From Paraglaciecola sp. L3A3 (lineage in GTDB: Bacteria; Pseudomonadota; Gammaproteobacteria; Enterobacterales; Alteromonadaceae), in NCBI RefSeq assembly GCF_009796765.1, contig NZ_CP047023.1, positions 1,967,501 to 2,031,500 on the forward strand: a stretch of 64,000 bases of DNA, given 5' to 3'. The notes beneath the pieces were generated by a model, which was not told the DNA's origin, searched no databases, and saw only the letters and a program-made list of their open reading frames with translations. The translations under genes and the position numbers were made by a program. Shown here one piece after another: positions 8,845 through 17,690 of the stretch; within the stretch, counting starts at the first letter, position 1; every line of letters begins with the position of its first letter.

Positions 8845-9737
8845 GATTTTAATAATCTATTTCGTAATGCTGACTGCAAACCATCACCCACTAGGTTAAT
8901 AGAAACCATCATTAGAAAAATAGCTCCACCGGGTATGGCTATGGTCCAAGGGGCAATATAAGCCACTTCGATACCTTCTGACAGCATTGTGCCTAATTCG
9001 GGAGAAGGGGATTGCGCTCCTAAATTAAGAAAACCTAGTGCACTGATATCTAATACCGAAACAGACAAGGCCAATGTGGCTTGAACTACTAAGGCTTCTA
9101 CCATATTAGGCATAATCGAACGAATAAATATTGTGATATTATTTGCGCCATCTAGTTTTGCCGCTAAAATATATTCTTTTTTCATTTCAGTACTGACAAA
9201 TTCCCGCGTTTGATGAACAAATTGAGGGATAAGAGCCAGCATAATGGCCCACATACTATTAACTAACCCAGTGCCTAAAATAGCAATGATGATGATGGCA
9301 ATTAATAACGTAGGGATTGCTTGAATTGAGTCTAAGGTATGATTGAGAAAGCTAGATTTAAACCCTTTACTCATCCCCGCAACTGCACCTAAGCCCACAC
9401 CAATTAACATGGCTAATATTACTAAAATAGCGCTAATGCCAAAGGTCATTCGACAGCCATATATCACCCTAGAAAGTAAGTCTCGGCCTAGAGCGTCTGT
9501 ACCAAATAGATGGCTAATCCCGCCATTGGCATACCAAGCTGGTGGAATTAGCAGGTCTCCTGCTTGCTGATATAAGGGATCAAATGGCGCTAAAATTGGG
9601 CAAAATATTGTTATCACAACAAAAAATAACAAACAAAACAGGCCCACTACTGCAATATGATTTTTTTGGAATTCTAGCCAAGTAAATTGTAGAGGGGAAG
9701 GGTGATACTCCTCTTGATATAAACTAAATCGTGGCAT
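8841..9737 (-). CDS. sapC: Peptide ABC transporter permease SapC
   Basis: Inner-membrane permease of the Sap importer. 298 aa with an N-terminal OppC-type segment (helix near 30-50), the periplasmic HLFGTDALGRDLLSR motif common to DppC/OppC/SapC, and four to five further helices. The EAA-type coupling loop near 195-215 reads EYILAAKLDGANNITIFIRS. Overlaps sapB by 14 bases and sapD by four, so translation is tightly coupled. Confidence 0.92.
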   Translation of the reverse strand: MPRFSLYQEEYHPSPLQFTWLEFQKNHIAVVGLFCLLFFVVITIFCPILAPFDPLYQQAGDLLIPPAWYANGGISHLFGTDALGRDLLSRVIYGCRMTFGISAILVILAMLIGVGLGAVAGMSKGFKSSFLNHTLDSIQAIPTLLIAIIIIAILGTGLVNSMWAIMLALIPQFVHQTREFVSTEMKKEYILAAKLDGANNITIFIRSIMPNMVEALVVQATLALSVSVLDISALGFLNLGAQSPSPELGTMLSEGIEVAYIAPWTIAIPGGAIFLMMVSINLVGDGLQSALRNRLLKS

Positions 9738-10755
9738 GTTTAAGCCTTCTTCGTTTAGGATCCATTAAGCGTATAGTGAGTTCTATTGACATGGTAAATA
9801 CCACCACCAAAACAGAGACGGTTAACATTCCGGCTCGAATAGCAGGGTAATCTTGGTGGTATATAGCTTGAATTAACCAGTTACCTAATCCTGGCCAAGA
9901 AAATATAGTTTCAACTATCATGGCGTTTGTCAGAAGTGTCGTAAACTGCATAGCCAGCAGTGGAAAAATAGGCATTAATGCATTACGGATGCCGTGACGA
10001 AAAAGCACTTGTCTGGCAGTGAGTCCTCTGGCGTAAGCTGCCTTAATAAATTCCATATTCATAGTTTCAATGACTGAACGTCTAGTGATACGAATAATCA
10101 AGGTTGTAGTAACTAAAGCTATAGATAAAGTGGGTAATATCAAGTGTCGAATAACATTAAAAACAGCAGCTCGTTTATCGTGAATATCTGACAATAATAC
10201 ATCGACTAAAATAAAGCCTGTAACATTCGGCACATCAAAAAATAGGCTAATACGACCAGATAATGGAAATAAGCCAAACTGCAGTGAAAATATTAAAATA
10301 ACTAACAAGGCTAACCAAAACACTGGGATTGAGTAACCGATAACACTTATTGAAAGCAGTAAATAGTCAGGTAATTTGTGATGTTTCAATGCTGCTAAAA
10401 AGCCTAGCGGGATGCCAATTACTATTGATAGAATGAGTGCATAGGCACTTAGCTCTATACTGGCGGGTAATACATAAGAAATTTCTTCATATAACGGCAA
10501 GCCTGAACTAAAACTATAGCCCCAATTTCCAGCAAACAATTCGCCCATATAATGCCAATATTGGACTAATAGCGTTTCTCCCGATTGATAAGAAAAACTA
10601 CTGGCGTAGTTCTCAGGCATTGTATTTATCTTAATACCTGTAAGGTTTTCTATTGGTTGACCTGGAAATAAATAGGCTAAGAAAAAAGACACAAAGCTTA
10701 GTACGAGTAAAGTAATAAGCATCAAGTTAGTATATCGGAGTATGACGTTTATCAT
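9724..10755 (-). CDS. sapB: Peptide ABC transporter permease SapB
   Basis: Partner permease, DppB/OppB class. 343 aa. An N-terminal helix with the PGQP segment, then helices near 110-130, 145-165, 205-225, 260-285 and 310-330. The coupling loop reads EFIKAAYARGLTARQVLFRH near 238-258. It begins on the last base of the sapA stop and overlaps the sapC start. Confidence 0.92.
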   Translation of the reverse strand: MINVILRYTNLMLITLLVLSFVSFFLAYLFPGQPIENLTGIKINTMPENYASSFSYQSGETLLVQYWHYMGELFAGNWGYSFSSGLPLYEEISYVLPASIELSAYALILSIVIGIPLGFLAALKHHKLPDYLLLSISVIGYSIPVFWLALLVILIFSLQFGLFPLSGRISLFFDVPNVTGFILVDVLLSDIHDKRAAVFNVIRHLILPTLSIALVTTTLIIRITRRSVIETMNMEFIKAAYARGLTARQVLFRHGIRNALMPIFPLLAMQFTTLLTNAMIVETIFSWPGLGNWLIQAIYHQDYPAIRAGMLTVSVLVVVFTMSIELTIRLMDPKRRRLKHATI

Positions 10756-12386
10756 TATTTTTTACTGACTCCACCAAATCTAATGCCGCCATATGGATTA
10801 ATGATCAGGCCTGTCACTTTGTTGTTGTAGGCTTGATATTGGGTTGCATGAGCGATGGGAATAAGGGGCATCTTGTCTGCTAAATATTCATTTGCCTTGG
10901 CATAAAAATAGGCTCGCTCATCAATATATTCGTAATCTAACGCTTGATTAATTAATTTATCATATTCTTTAGAACACCACATGGCTCTATTGGTACCTGA
11001 CTTAATTGAATCACAAGACAGAAGTGGTCGATAAAAGTTATCAGGGTCACCATTATCTGCAGACCAACCAATAAGAACCGAATCATGCATACCTTTGGTT
11101 AGATTTTTTCTAAAGGTAGACCATTCGTATGTGACTATATTGACTTGGATACCTATATTTTGCAGGTATGCTCGGATGAGTTCAGCCATTTTGATGGCAT
11201 TAGGGTTATATGCTCTCTCAACAGGCATAGCCCAGACAGTCATAGAGAAGCCTTCTTCAATACCTTGTTCTCTTAATATTTTTTTCGCGGCTATGGGGTT
11301 GTATGACAATGTTTTTATGTCAGATTGATAGGCCCAAGAAGTAGGGGGGACTAAGTTTTTAGCGGCAATTGCCCCATCAAAATATATTGCTTCGATTAAG
11401 GCATTTCTATCAATAGCCATAGCTAGGGCTTTACGTACTTCTGGATTATCAAATGGTGGCCTAGTGGTATTAAATGCCCAAAAACCAATATTCAAACCAG
11501 GTATTTCATCTAATGTTAAATTTTTCTGCTGGCGAATCACTTCTAATTCAGAATGTGCTGGAAGGGCAATGACATCACATTCTGAGGTGAGTAATTTAGC
11601 TAATCTTAATGAACTGGATGAGGTGATATCGAAAATTAATTGATTGGTCAAATCTATTTCACGCCAATATTTTTCATGCTGAGTAAATTTTATGTATCTA
11701 TCTTGATGAAAACTTAACAGTTTATATGGGCCGGTACCTACAGGTTGTTGGTCAATTAATTCTTGCTGATTTCTAGTAATCAGTGTGTCGCCATATTCAG
11801 CAGAGAGTATCACTGCAAAATCAGTGGCTAAATTAGCAAGAAATGAACTTTCACGTTTATTAAGGGTTATTTCTACTCTATAGCCGTTAAGTCTTTTGAT
11901 GTCTTTAATCAGTTTAGATAAACCTAAACTGTCGGTGTAAGGATATTTTCCGCCAGAAATATGATGATAAGGATGAGCTGCTAATCGCCAACGGTTGAAG
12001 CTAAATAATATATCGTCAGCATTTACAGTTCGTGAAGGGGTAAAAATACGGGTCGAATGAAATGATACGTTTTTACGTAATTGAAAAGTATAGGTTTTAC
12101 CATCTTTGCTAATAACCCAACTGGTGGCAAGTGCGGGTATTATATCCCCTGTGATTGGATCAAAATCTATTAAACGGTCATAAATTTGATGGGACGATGC
12201 GTCGACTGTGGTACCTGAGGTATCTAGTTGTGGATTAAAGTTTGCTGGACTTCCCTCTGAGCAATAAATAATCCCATCTTGATCACCATGGGACACAAGT
12301 AACTCGTCACATGCACTGCAAACAATACAGAGGATAAAAACTGTAATAGTTTGTATGGAGTACTTTATTTTATTCCATGTTTTCAT
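10755..12386 (-). CDS. sapA: Peptide ABC transporter substrate-binding protein SapA
   Basis: Periplasmic binding protein (SBP_bac_5 family) of the Sap system. 543 aa, as in enterics. Recognised by the stretch VGTGPYKLLSFHQDRYIKF, the TSECDVIALPA segment and GWSADNGDPDNFYRPLLSC, which match SapA closely. The N-terminus has a hydrophobic helix ending in VCSAC; this may be a lipobox, but Cys at -3 is unusual, so lipidation is uncertain. The start overlaps the pspF stop by 17 bases, so sapA may be read through from the pspF transcript as well as from a promoter inside pspF. Confidence 0.92.
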   Translation of the reverse strand: MKTWNKIKYSIQTITVFILCIVCSACDELLVSHGDQDGIIYCSEGSPANFNPQLDTSGTTVDASSHQIYDRLIDFDPITGDIIPALATSWVISKDGKTYTFQLRKNVSFHSTRIFTPSRTVNADDILFSFNRWRLAAHPYHHISGGKYPYTDSLGLSKLIKDIKRLNGYRVEITLNKRESSFLANLATDFAVILSAEYGDTLITRNQQELIDQQPVGTGPYKLLSFHQDRYIKFTQHEKYWREIDLTNQLIFDITSSSSLRLAKLLTSECDVIALPAHSELEVIRQQKNLTLDEIPGLNIGFWAFNTTRPPFDNPEVRKALAMAIDRNALIEAIYFDGAIAAKNLVPPTSWAYQSDIKTLSYNPIAAKKILREQGIEEGFSMTVWAMPVERAYNPNAIKMAELIRAYLQNIGIQVNIVTYEWSTFRKNLTKGMHDSVLIGWSADNGDPDNFYRPLLSCDSIKSGTNRAMWCSKEYDKLINQALDYEYIDERAYFYAKANEYLADKMPLIPIAHATQYQAYNNKVTGLIINPYGGIRFGGVSKK

Positions 12387-13470
12387 TTGTTTGGTCTAAT
12401 AAATTATATTTTTTCAAATAGCCACGAAGCTGATGATACGTTAATCCTAACTTTTCTGCGGTTTTCTTTTGATTAAATTGACTATCTGCTAATGCTTGAT
12501 TGATTAAGTTAATTTCGTAATCTTGTGACAATTGTTTCAAATCCACCGGAAATTCCGTGCACTGGTCAATACTATTATTTACCGCTTGGGGGGTAGGATT
12601 TAATGGTTCTATTACAATAGGAGACTCTGCTGGAGAGACGTTGGCGGTAATTCTATCTTGCGTTTTTATTCTGCCTTTAGGTCGATAAATTGACTCAAAG
12701 GGGTCTAATATAATTTGATGAACGGGTAAATTGGGGTTGTTGCTACGATAGACGGCCCTTTCTACCACATTTTTTAATTCACGGATATTTCCAGGCCAAT
12801 AGTAATCTAATAAAGTTCTTTTGGCTTTTTCGGAAAATCCGCTAAATAATTCCATATCTAATTCCCTTGCCATATTGATAGCAAAGTTTTCGGCTAACAT
12901 CATGATATCTTCTTTACGCTCGCGCAAAGGGGGAAGGGTAATCACATCAAAAGCTAATCGATCTAATAAATCCGCTCTAAATTCCCCAGAGTCAGCTAAT
13001 GCTGGTAAATCTTCATTCGTAGCGGCAATTAACCTGACATCGACACTGACACTGCGTGAGCCGCCCACACGTTCAAATTCGCCATATTCTATGACACGTA
13101 ATAATTTTTCTTGGATCATACCTGAGGTATTGGCTAATTCGTCTAAAAACAAAGTGCCATTATGTGCGGTTTCAAATCGGCCTTCTCTGCGTTTAGCTGC
13201 GCCAGTAAAAGCGCCCGCTTCATAACCAAATAATTCACTTTCTAATAAACCTTCATTTAATGCTGCGCAATTTAACTTTAAGTAGGTTTGTTCCCAACGT
13301 TTCGACAGAAAATGTAAGCGGGCTGCAACTAACTCTTTACCTGTGCCTCGTTCACCAATGATTAATACGGGTTTATTTAGCGGGGCTATCTGAGATATTT
13401 GTTCTAATACTTCTAAAAAATTATTCGATTGACCTAGTAAATTATCTTGTTGGCGAAAACGGCTCATCAA
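12370..13470 (-). CDS. pspF: Phage-shock-protein activator PspF (sigma-54 enhancer-binding protein)
   Basis: AAA+ activator of sigma-54 RNA polymerase that drives pspABC under envelope stress and is held inactive by PspA. 366 aa. It has no receiver domain and starts directly with the AAA+ module: Walker A GERGTGKE at 39-46, GAFTGA at 86-91, FLDELAN (Walker B) and arginine-finger region FRADLLDRLAF. The C-terminal Fis-type HTH includes QKKTAEKLGLTYHQLRGYLKKY. A linker of about 70 residues before the HTH makes it about 40 aa longer than E. coli PspF. Divergent from pspA. Confidence 0.96.
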   Translation of the reverse strand: MMSRFRQQDNLLGQSNNFLEVLEQISQIAPLNKPVLIIGERGTGKELVAARLHFLSKRWEQTYLKLNCAALNEGLLESELFGYEAGAFTGAAKRREGRFETAHNGTLFLDELANTSGMIQEKLLRVIEYGEFERVGGSRSVSVDVRLIAATNEDLPALADSGEFRADLLDRLAFDVITLPPLRERKEDIMMLAENFAINMARELDMELFSGFSEKAKRTLLDYYWPGNIRELKNVVERAVYRSNNPNLPVHQIILDPFESIYRPKGRIKTQDRITANVSPAESPIVIEPLNPTPQAVNNSIDQCTEFPVDLKQLSQDYEINLINQALADSQFNQKKTAEKLGLTYHQLRGYLKKYNLLDQTNENME

Positions 13471-13591
13471 TATCCTTAAAATATGGTCTAAACGACTAAG
13501 ATCTAGTCTAGTTAGTGATTATTGTAGATCTCATCTCCCTAGCTGTAAATTAATATTTGTTTAAAATCAATAATTTAGTGAAAAGCTAATG

Positions 13592-13607
13592 TTGGCCTAT
13601 TAATTGA
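13592..13607 (+). promoter_or_regulatory. sigma-54 (-24/-12) promoter of pspABC
   Basis: TTGGCCTATTAATTGA has GG at 13594-13595 and GA at 13606-13607, with the required 10 bases between. It matches the -24/-12 consensus TTGGCAC-N5-TTGC except GA for GC. It lies 78 bases before pspA in the pspF-pspA divergent gap. Upstream, 13498-13535 holds two AGATCT repeats that could be part of PspF enhancer sites. Confidence 0.75.
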
Positions 13608-13684
13608 ATATTGTTTAAGTAGTTAAACAATAACTCGGTTAACTAATAATTAGTTAATTCACATTTTGATAAGAGGCAAAAACT

Positions 13685-14362
13685 ATGGGTATCTTCTCTC
13701 GTTTCACAGACATAGTGAACTCAAATATTAATGCAATTTTAGATAAGGCTGAAGATCCGGCCAAAATGGTTAGGCTAATTATTCAAGAAATGGAAGACAC
13801 TTTGGTTGAAGTGCGTTCAGCATCGGCTAAAACCCTTGCTAGTAAAAAAGAAATATCTTCGCAAATTCGTAAAGTGCAAGTTGAAGCCGATGATTGGAGA
13901 GCCAAAGCACAGCTGGCAATAAGTAAAGATAGAGAAGATCTGGCCCGCGCGGCGTTACAAGAAAAGAAAAAGTGTGACGAACATGGCGTGATGCTTTCTT
14001 CTGAGTTGGCTGTTGTGGACGAACAAATTAGTAAATTACAGAATGAAGTAGGCCAATTACAAGATAAATTAGCTGATGCTAAAGCTCGTCAAAAAACAAT
14101 TATATTGCGTCAGAAAACAGTCAGTTCTAGATTAGAAGTTAAGAAAACCTTAGATAGCGGTAAAGTAGATGCGGCTATGGGACGTTTTGAACAATACGAG
14201 CGCAAGATAGATGATTTAGAATCACAAGTGGATGCTTATGATTTAGGCAAAAAAACCTTAGCAGATGAGTTTGCCGATCTAGAATCTGATGAGGAAATTG
14301 ATAATGAATTAGCTGCGCTTAAAAAAAGTATGCAAGCTAATACTTCAACAAATAAAAAATAA
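13685..14362 (+). CDS. pspA: Phage shock protein A
   Basis: Peripheral inner-membrane protein of the ESCRT-III/Vipp1 family that stabilises damaged membranes and inhibits PspF. 225 aa, usual size. Begins MGIFSRFTDIVNSNINAILDK, the amphipathic helix and dimer start of PspA, followed by EDPAKMVRLIIQEMED and long coiled-coil helices to about 200. First gene of pspABC, about 78 bases after the sigma-54 promoter, with an AAGAGGCA-type ribosome site at 13670-13677. Confidence 0.97.
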   Translation: MGIFSRFTDIVNSNINAILDKAEDPAKMVRLIIQEMEDTLVEVRSASAKTLASKKEISSQIRKVQVEADDWRAKAQLAISKDREDLARAALQEKKKCDEHGVMLSSELAVVDEQISKLQNEVGQLQDKLADAKARQKTIILRQKTVSSRLEVKKTLDSGKVDAAMGRFEQYERKIDDLESQVDAYDLGKKTLADEFADLESDEEIDNELAALKKSMQANTSTNKK

Positions 14363-14390
14363 ATTGTCAGTCAAGTAAGGAGAAGTCGTT

Positions 14391-14627
14391 GTGGAAGATG
14401 TTGTTGGAATAATTGTCGCGCCTATTGTTATATTTTTGCTATTCGTTGCTCCGATTTGGCTAATTATGCATTATCGAAGTAAGCGACAAATAAACCAAGG
14501 TCTGTCTGCTGAGCAATATGCAAGCTTACAAGAATTAGCAAATAGAGCCGATAACATGACAGATCGTATTCATACTTTAGAGTCTATTTTAGATGCTGAA
14601 GCCCCCCAGTGGAGAAACAAAGTATGA
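14391..14627 (+). CDS. pspB: Phage shock protein B
   Basis: Small inner-membrane protein that, with PspC, senses stress and relieves PspA inhibition of PspF. 78 aa starting at GTG (14391) after AAGGAGAAG. One transmembrane helix at about 8-27, then a cytosolic coiled-coil tail with LSAEQYASLQELANRADNM. The stop overlaps the pspC start (ATGA). Confidence 0.93.
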   Translation: MEDVVGIIVAPIVIFLLFVAPIWLIMHYRSKRQINQGLSAEQYASLQELANRADNMTDRIHTLESILDAEAPQWRNKV

Positions 14628-15079
14628 ACGCACGAAAAGCCTTGTACCGGGATCCCAGTAAAGGAAAAATAGCTGGCGTGTGTGCGGGTATTGCTGATTA
14701 TTTTGGTATGGAATCTTGGGTTGTTCGTATCTTGATGGTTTCTGGTTTTTTCTTATTAGCTGGACCCTTTATTTTTTTTGGTTATATTGCGGCTTGGTTT
14801 ATTTTAGAAAAAAAGCCTAATCACTTAAGTCAACATCAGGTGTTTAGTCAAAAATATAATACTGATAAAAGTGTTGGTAAAGGATGGCATAATTCAACAT
14901 CCGCAGAGCCTGAAAAGGTGGTGGTTAAATCTAAAGTATGGCAAGCAGGCGAGCTTCCTTCACAAGCATTATTTGATATTAAACAACGTTTTGATAGCAA
15001 TGAAAATCGTTTAAGGAAAATGGAAAAATACGTCACCTCTGCTGAATTTCAATTGAACAGAGAAATTAATCAGCTTTGA
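14624..15079 (+). CDS. pspC: Phage shock protein C
   Basis: Inner-membrane stress sensor of the Psp response. About 151 aa. The N-terminal PspC domain has KIAGVCAGIADYFGMESW and a helix at about 40-65. The C-terminal end LRKMEKYVTSAEFQLNREI matches enteric PspC. I start at ATG 14624, preceded by GGAGAAA and overlapping the pspB stop, rather than at an in-frame GTG at 14609. It carries about 30 extra linker residues compared with E. coli. No pspD or pspE follows. Confidence 0.94.
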   Translation: MNARKALYRDPSKGKIAGVCAGIADYFGMESWVVRILMVSGFFLLAGPFIFFGYIAAWFILEKKPNHLSQHQVFSQKYNTDKSVGKGWHNSTSAEPEKVVVKSKVWQAGELPSQALFDIKQRFDSNENRLRKMEKYVTSAEFQLNREINQL

Positions 15080-15141
15080 TAGTGTAAATTGATGAGTCTA
15101 GAACCGACTCTACATTTCTGACAATTTTAGTAAAAGGTATT

Positions 15142-16572
15142 ATGCAACACTCTATTTTTAAACATCCACAGATTCAGCGAGCTAAACAAAAGTTAAAACT
15201 AACTGCATCTAGATTCACTGATAATCACATCAGTTTAGCGGTAACAGGGTTAAGTGGGAGTGGTAAAACTGCATTTATTACTTCATTAGTTAATCAATTA
15301 TTAGAAGCAAATGAGCAAGCACATTTACCTTTTTTCTCAGTGTTGGCTGAAGGCCGGTTAATTGGGGTTAAACGTGATATTCAACCAAATTTGATTTTTA
15401 ATCGATTTGCTTATGAGCAGGCAATGTCCGATCTTAGCCAAAATCCAGCCAGATGGCCTGCCTCAACTACAGGTGTGTCGCAAGTTAGGCTGAAAATAAA
15501 ATACAAAAATGCCCAAGGGTTAAGTCAGTATTTACTCGACGATAGTACTTTAACTTTAGACATTACAGATTACCCAGGCGAGTGGTTATTAGATTTGCCC
15601 TTATTAGAAATGAGTTATCCTGATTGGCTTGAACATTGTGATGATGAATTAGCAGATACTAAACGACAGTCTCTTGCTGGGGATTTTTTAGAGGCAGTAA
15701 CAAACTTACAATTGCTAAACAAAGCTGATGAAATAAGCCTACAAAAAGTGGCAAGTTTGTACTCACGTTATTTGTTAACTTGTCAGACTGAGGGTTATCA
15801 GTTATTACAGCCAGGCAGATTTATATTGCCTGGGGAATTGACTAATGCTCCTGTCTTACATTTTTTCCCGATCCCGAAAAGTGTTATCGAAAATCAAAAC
15901 TTAGATCTTAATAAACCACCTCATGACAGCAATTTGGCCATCTTAATCTCGCGTTTTGAACAATATAAAAATGCTGTAGTGAAACCATTTTATAAAGAAC
16001 ATTTTAAGCAGTTTGATCGACAAGTTATTTTGGTGGATTGTTTAACCGCTTTAAATCGTGGCCATCGGAGTGTTCAGGATTTACAAAAAGCACTAGATTG
16101 GTTGATGAAAAGTTTCCAATACGGTACATCTAATCTAATCAATCGTTTGTTTGAACCTAAAATTGACAAACTAGTTTTTGCAGCCAGTAAAGCGGATCAT
16201 ATTACGCCAGATCAACAAGTTAACTTAGTTAAACTGCTGGACAATATGTTACATCAAGCTAGAAAAAAAACTCAATACCAAGGTGTGCTTAGTGAATCTA
16301 CTGCTATTTCAGCAATTAGAGCGTCTAAGTCAGGTTTGGGTAAAGTGAAAAACGAAGAAGTGCCCATACTAAGAGGGATAGATAATGAGGGGCATACCTT
16401 GACCTTATATCCAGGTGAAGTGCCCACTACATGTCCTGAGCCTGATTTTTGGAAGCACCAAAATTTTGAATTTCCAAAATTTATGCCCACAAACTTAGCT
16501 GGCAGCCACTCATTACCGCATATTCGAATGGATCAAGTTTTAGAGTTTTTATTGGCAGACAAATTAAAATGA
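15142..16572 (+). CDS. ycjX: YcjX-family P-loop GTPase-like protein
   Basis: 476 aa member of the DUF463/YcjX family of predicted nucleotide-binding proteins, which is stress-induced and travels with psp genes. P-loop GLSGSGKTAF near 34-43; the DITDYPGEWLLDLPLL segment acts as the G3-like motif; AASKADHITPDQ near 348-359 resembles the NKxD-type specificity motif. The precise function is not known. It follows pspC by 62 bases and overlaps ycjF by four bases. The same order, psp then ycjX-ycjF-tyrR, occurs in enterobacteria. Confidence 0.93.
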   Translation: MQHSIFKHPQIQRAKQKLKLTASRFTDNHISLAVTGLSGSGKTAFITSLVNQLLEANEQAHLPFFSVLAEGRLIGVKRDIQPNLIFNRFAYEQAMSDLSQNPARWPASTTGVSQVRLKIKYKNAQGLSQYLLDDSTLTLDITDYPGEWLLDLPLLEMSYPDWLEHCDDELADTKRQSLAGDFLEAVTNLQLLNKADEISLQKVASLYSRYLLTCQTEGYQLLQPGRFILPGELTNAPVLHFFPIPKSVIENQNLDLNKPPHDSNLAILISRFEQYKNAVVKPFYKEHFKQFDRQVILVDCLTALNRGHRSVQDLQKALDWLMKSFQYGTSNLINRLFEPKIDKLVFAASKADHITPDQQVNLVKLLDNMLHQARKKTQYQGVLSESTAISAIRASKSGLGKVKNEEVPILRGIDNEGHTLTLYPGEVPTTCPEPDFWKHQNFEFPKFMPTNLAGSHSLPHIRMDQVLEFLLADKLK

Positions 16573-17618
16573 ACAATAAATCAGATTCAAAAAATAAAAC
16601 CGTGTTAAAAGCCGCTAAAGTATTGTCCTCAGATGTTGATTTTGAATTAGAAGATGCGGTAATCAAACCTGCAGAAAGATTGTCTGATAGTGACAACTTT
16701 GCAGTAATTGAGCAGGAAGAGCAGATAGAGTTATTAGTTGAAAAGTCCAATGACAGTTTAAATTATTCTTCCAAAGGCAGAACTACAAAACGGTTTGCGG
16801 CATTATCACTGCTGGTTTTATTCGCCAGTGTCGCCGAGTTGGTCTCTTTTGTGATTACGATGACAGAAAAAAGAGACTGGTTAGCGGCTGTTTGGCTTGC
16901 GATTTTTGTTGGTTTGTTATTTTTTGTTATTCAATTAATTTGGCGCGAGTGGCGTGGTTTGAAGTCTGTAAAACGGCAACAACAAAGTCGGATTGTTACT
17001 GAACAGTTATTTCATACTCCAGCAATTGGCTTGGCCGAAGCACAGTGTGAAAAAATAGCTGAAACCCTGCCTATAATTCATCAAGACTCGATTAACGCTT
17101 GGCGAGATAATTTGGATGATCATCTGACTGATAATGAAGTTTTATCTCTATTTGAACAACAAGTCCTTGCACCTATTGATAATTTAGCTATTAAGACTTT
17201 GACCAAGAATGCATCTGCTGCTGGAGTTATGATTGCGGTTAGCCCATTCGCACTTTTAGATATGCTGATTGTACTGTGGCGAAATGTGCAGATGATCAAT
17301 CAATTAAGCGAAATATACGGTGTAAAAGTGGGATATTGGGGCAGAGTAAAATTAATAAAAAATATTTTTCATTCTATGGTGTACGCAGGTGCTGCAGAGA
17401 TATTATCTGATGCGGGTAATTACGCTTTGGGTGCAGGTATAACGGGAAAGTTATCAACTAGAATTGCACAAGGTTTAGGCGCTAGTGTTTTAACTGCAAG
17501 GATTGGCTTAAAAGCTCTGAACGAATGTCGGCCTATGCCTTCCCTTTCGGTAACTAAACCTAATTTGACTATGATCACTAAACAGCTATTGGCTGAGTTG
17601 ACTAATAAGATACGTTAA
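16569..17618 (+). CDS. ycjF: YcjF/DUF697 family inner-membrane protein
   Basis: 349 aa. A hydrophilic acidic N-terminus is followed by two close transmembrane helices (about 76-95 and 102-120) and a DUF697 domain with further hydrophobic stretches, including NASAAGVMIAVSPFALLDM near 220 and the glycine-rich LGAGITGKLSTRIAQGLGA near 300. Starts in the ycjX stop (ATGA). Function unknown; conserved partner of YcjX in the psp neighbourhood. Confidence 0.92.
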   Translation: MNNKSDSKNKTVLKAAKVLSSDVDFELEDAVIKPAERLSDSDNFAVIEQEEQIELLVEKSNDSLNYSSKGRTTKRFAALSLLVLFASVAELVSFVITMTEKRDWLAAVWLAIFVGLLFFVIQLIWREWRGLKSVKRQQQSRIVTEQLFHTPAIGLAEAQCEKIAETLPIIHQDSINAWRDNLDDHLTDNEVLSLFEQQVLAPIDNLAIKTLTKNASAAGVMIAVSPFALLDMLIVLWRNVQMINQLSEIYGVKVGYWGRVKLIKNIFHSMVYAGAAEILSDAGNYALGAGITGKLSTRIAQGLGASVLTARIGLKALNECRPMPSLSVTKPNLTMITKQLLAELTNKIR

Positions 17619-17641
17619 AAGACTGTTTAAGAATTTTTATC

Positions 17642-17659
17642 TGTAATAATATCTTTACA
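17642..17659 (+). promoter_or_regulatory. TyrR box upstream of tyrR
   Basis: TGTAATAATATCTTTACA fits the E. coli TyrR consensus TGTAAA-N6-TTTACA with one mismatch. It ends 31 bases before the tyrR start codon, a position suited to repression of tyrR by its own product, as known in E. coli. Confidence 0.7.
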
Positions 17660-17690
17660 CTTAATGAAATTATGGCCGCTTGGTTAAACT

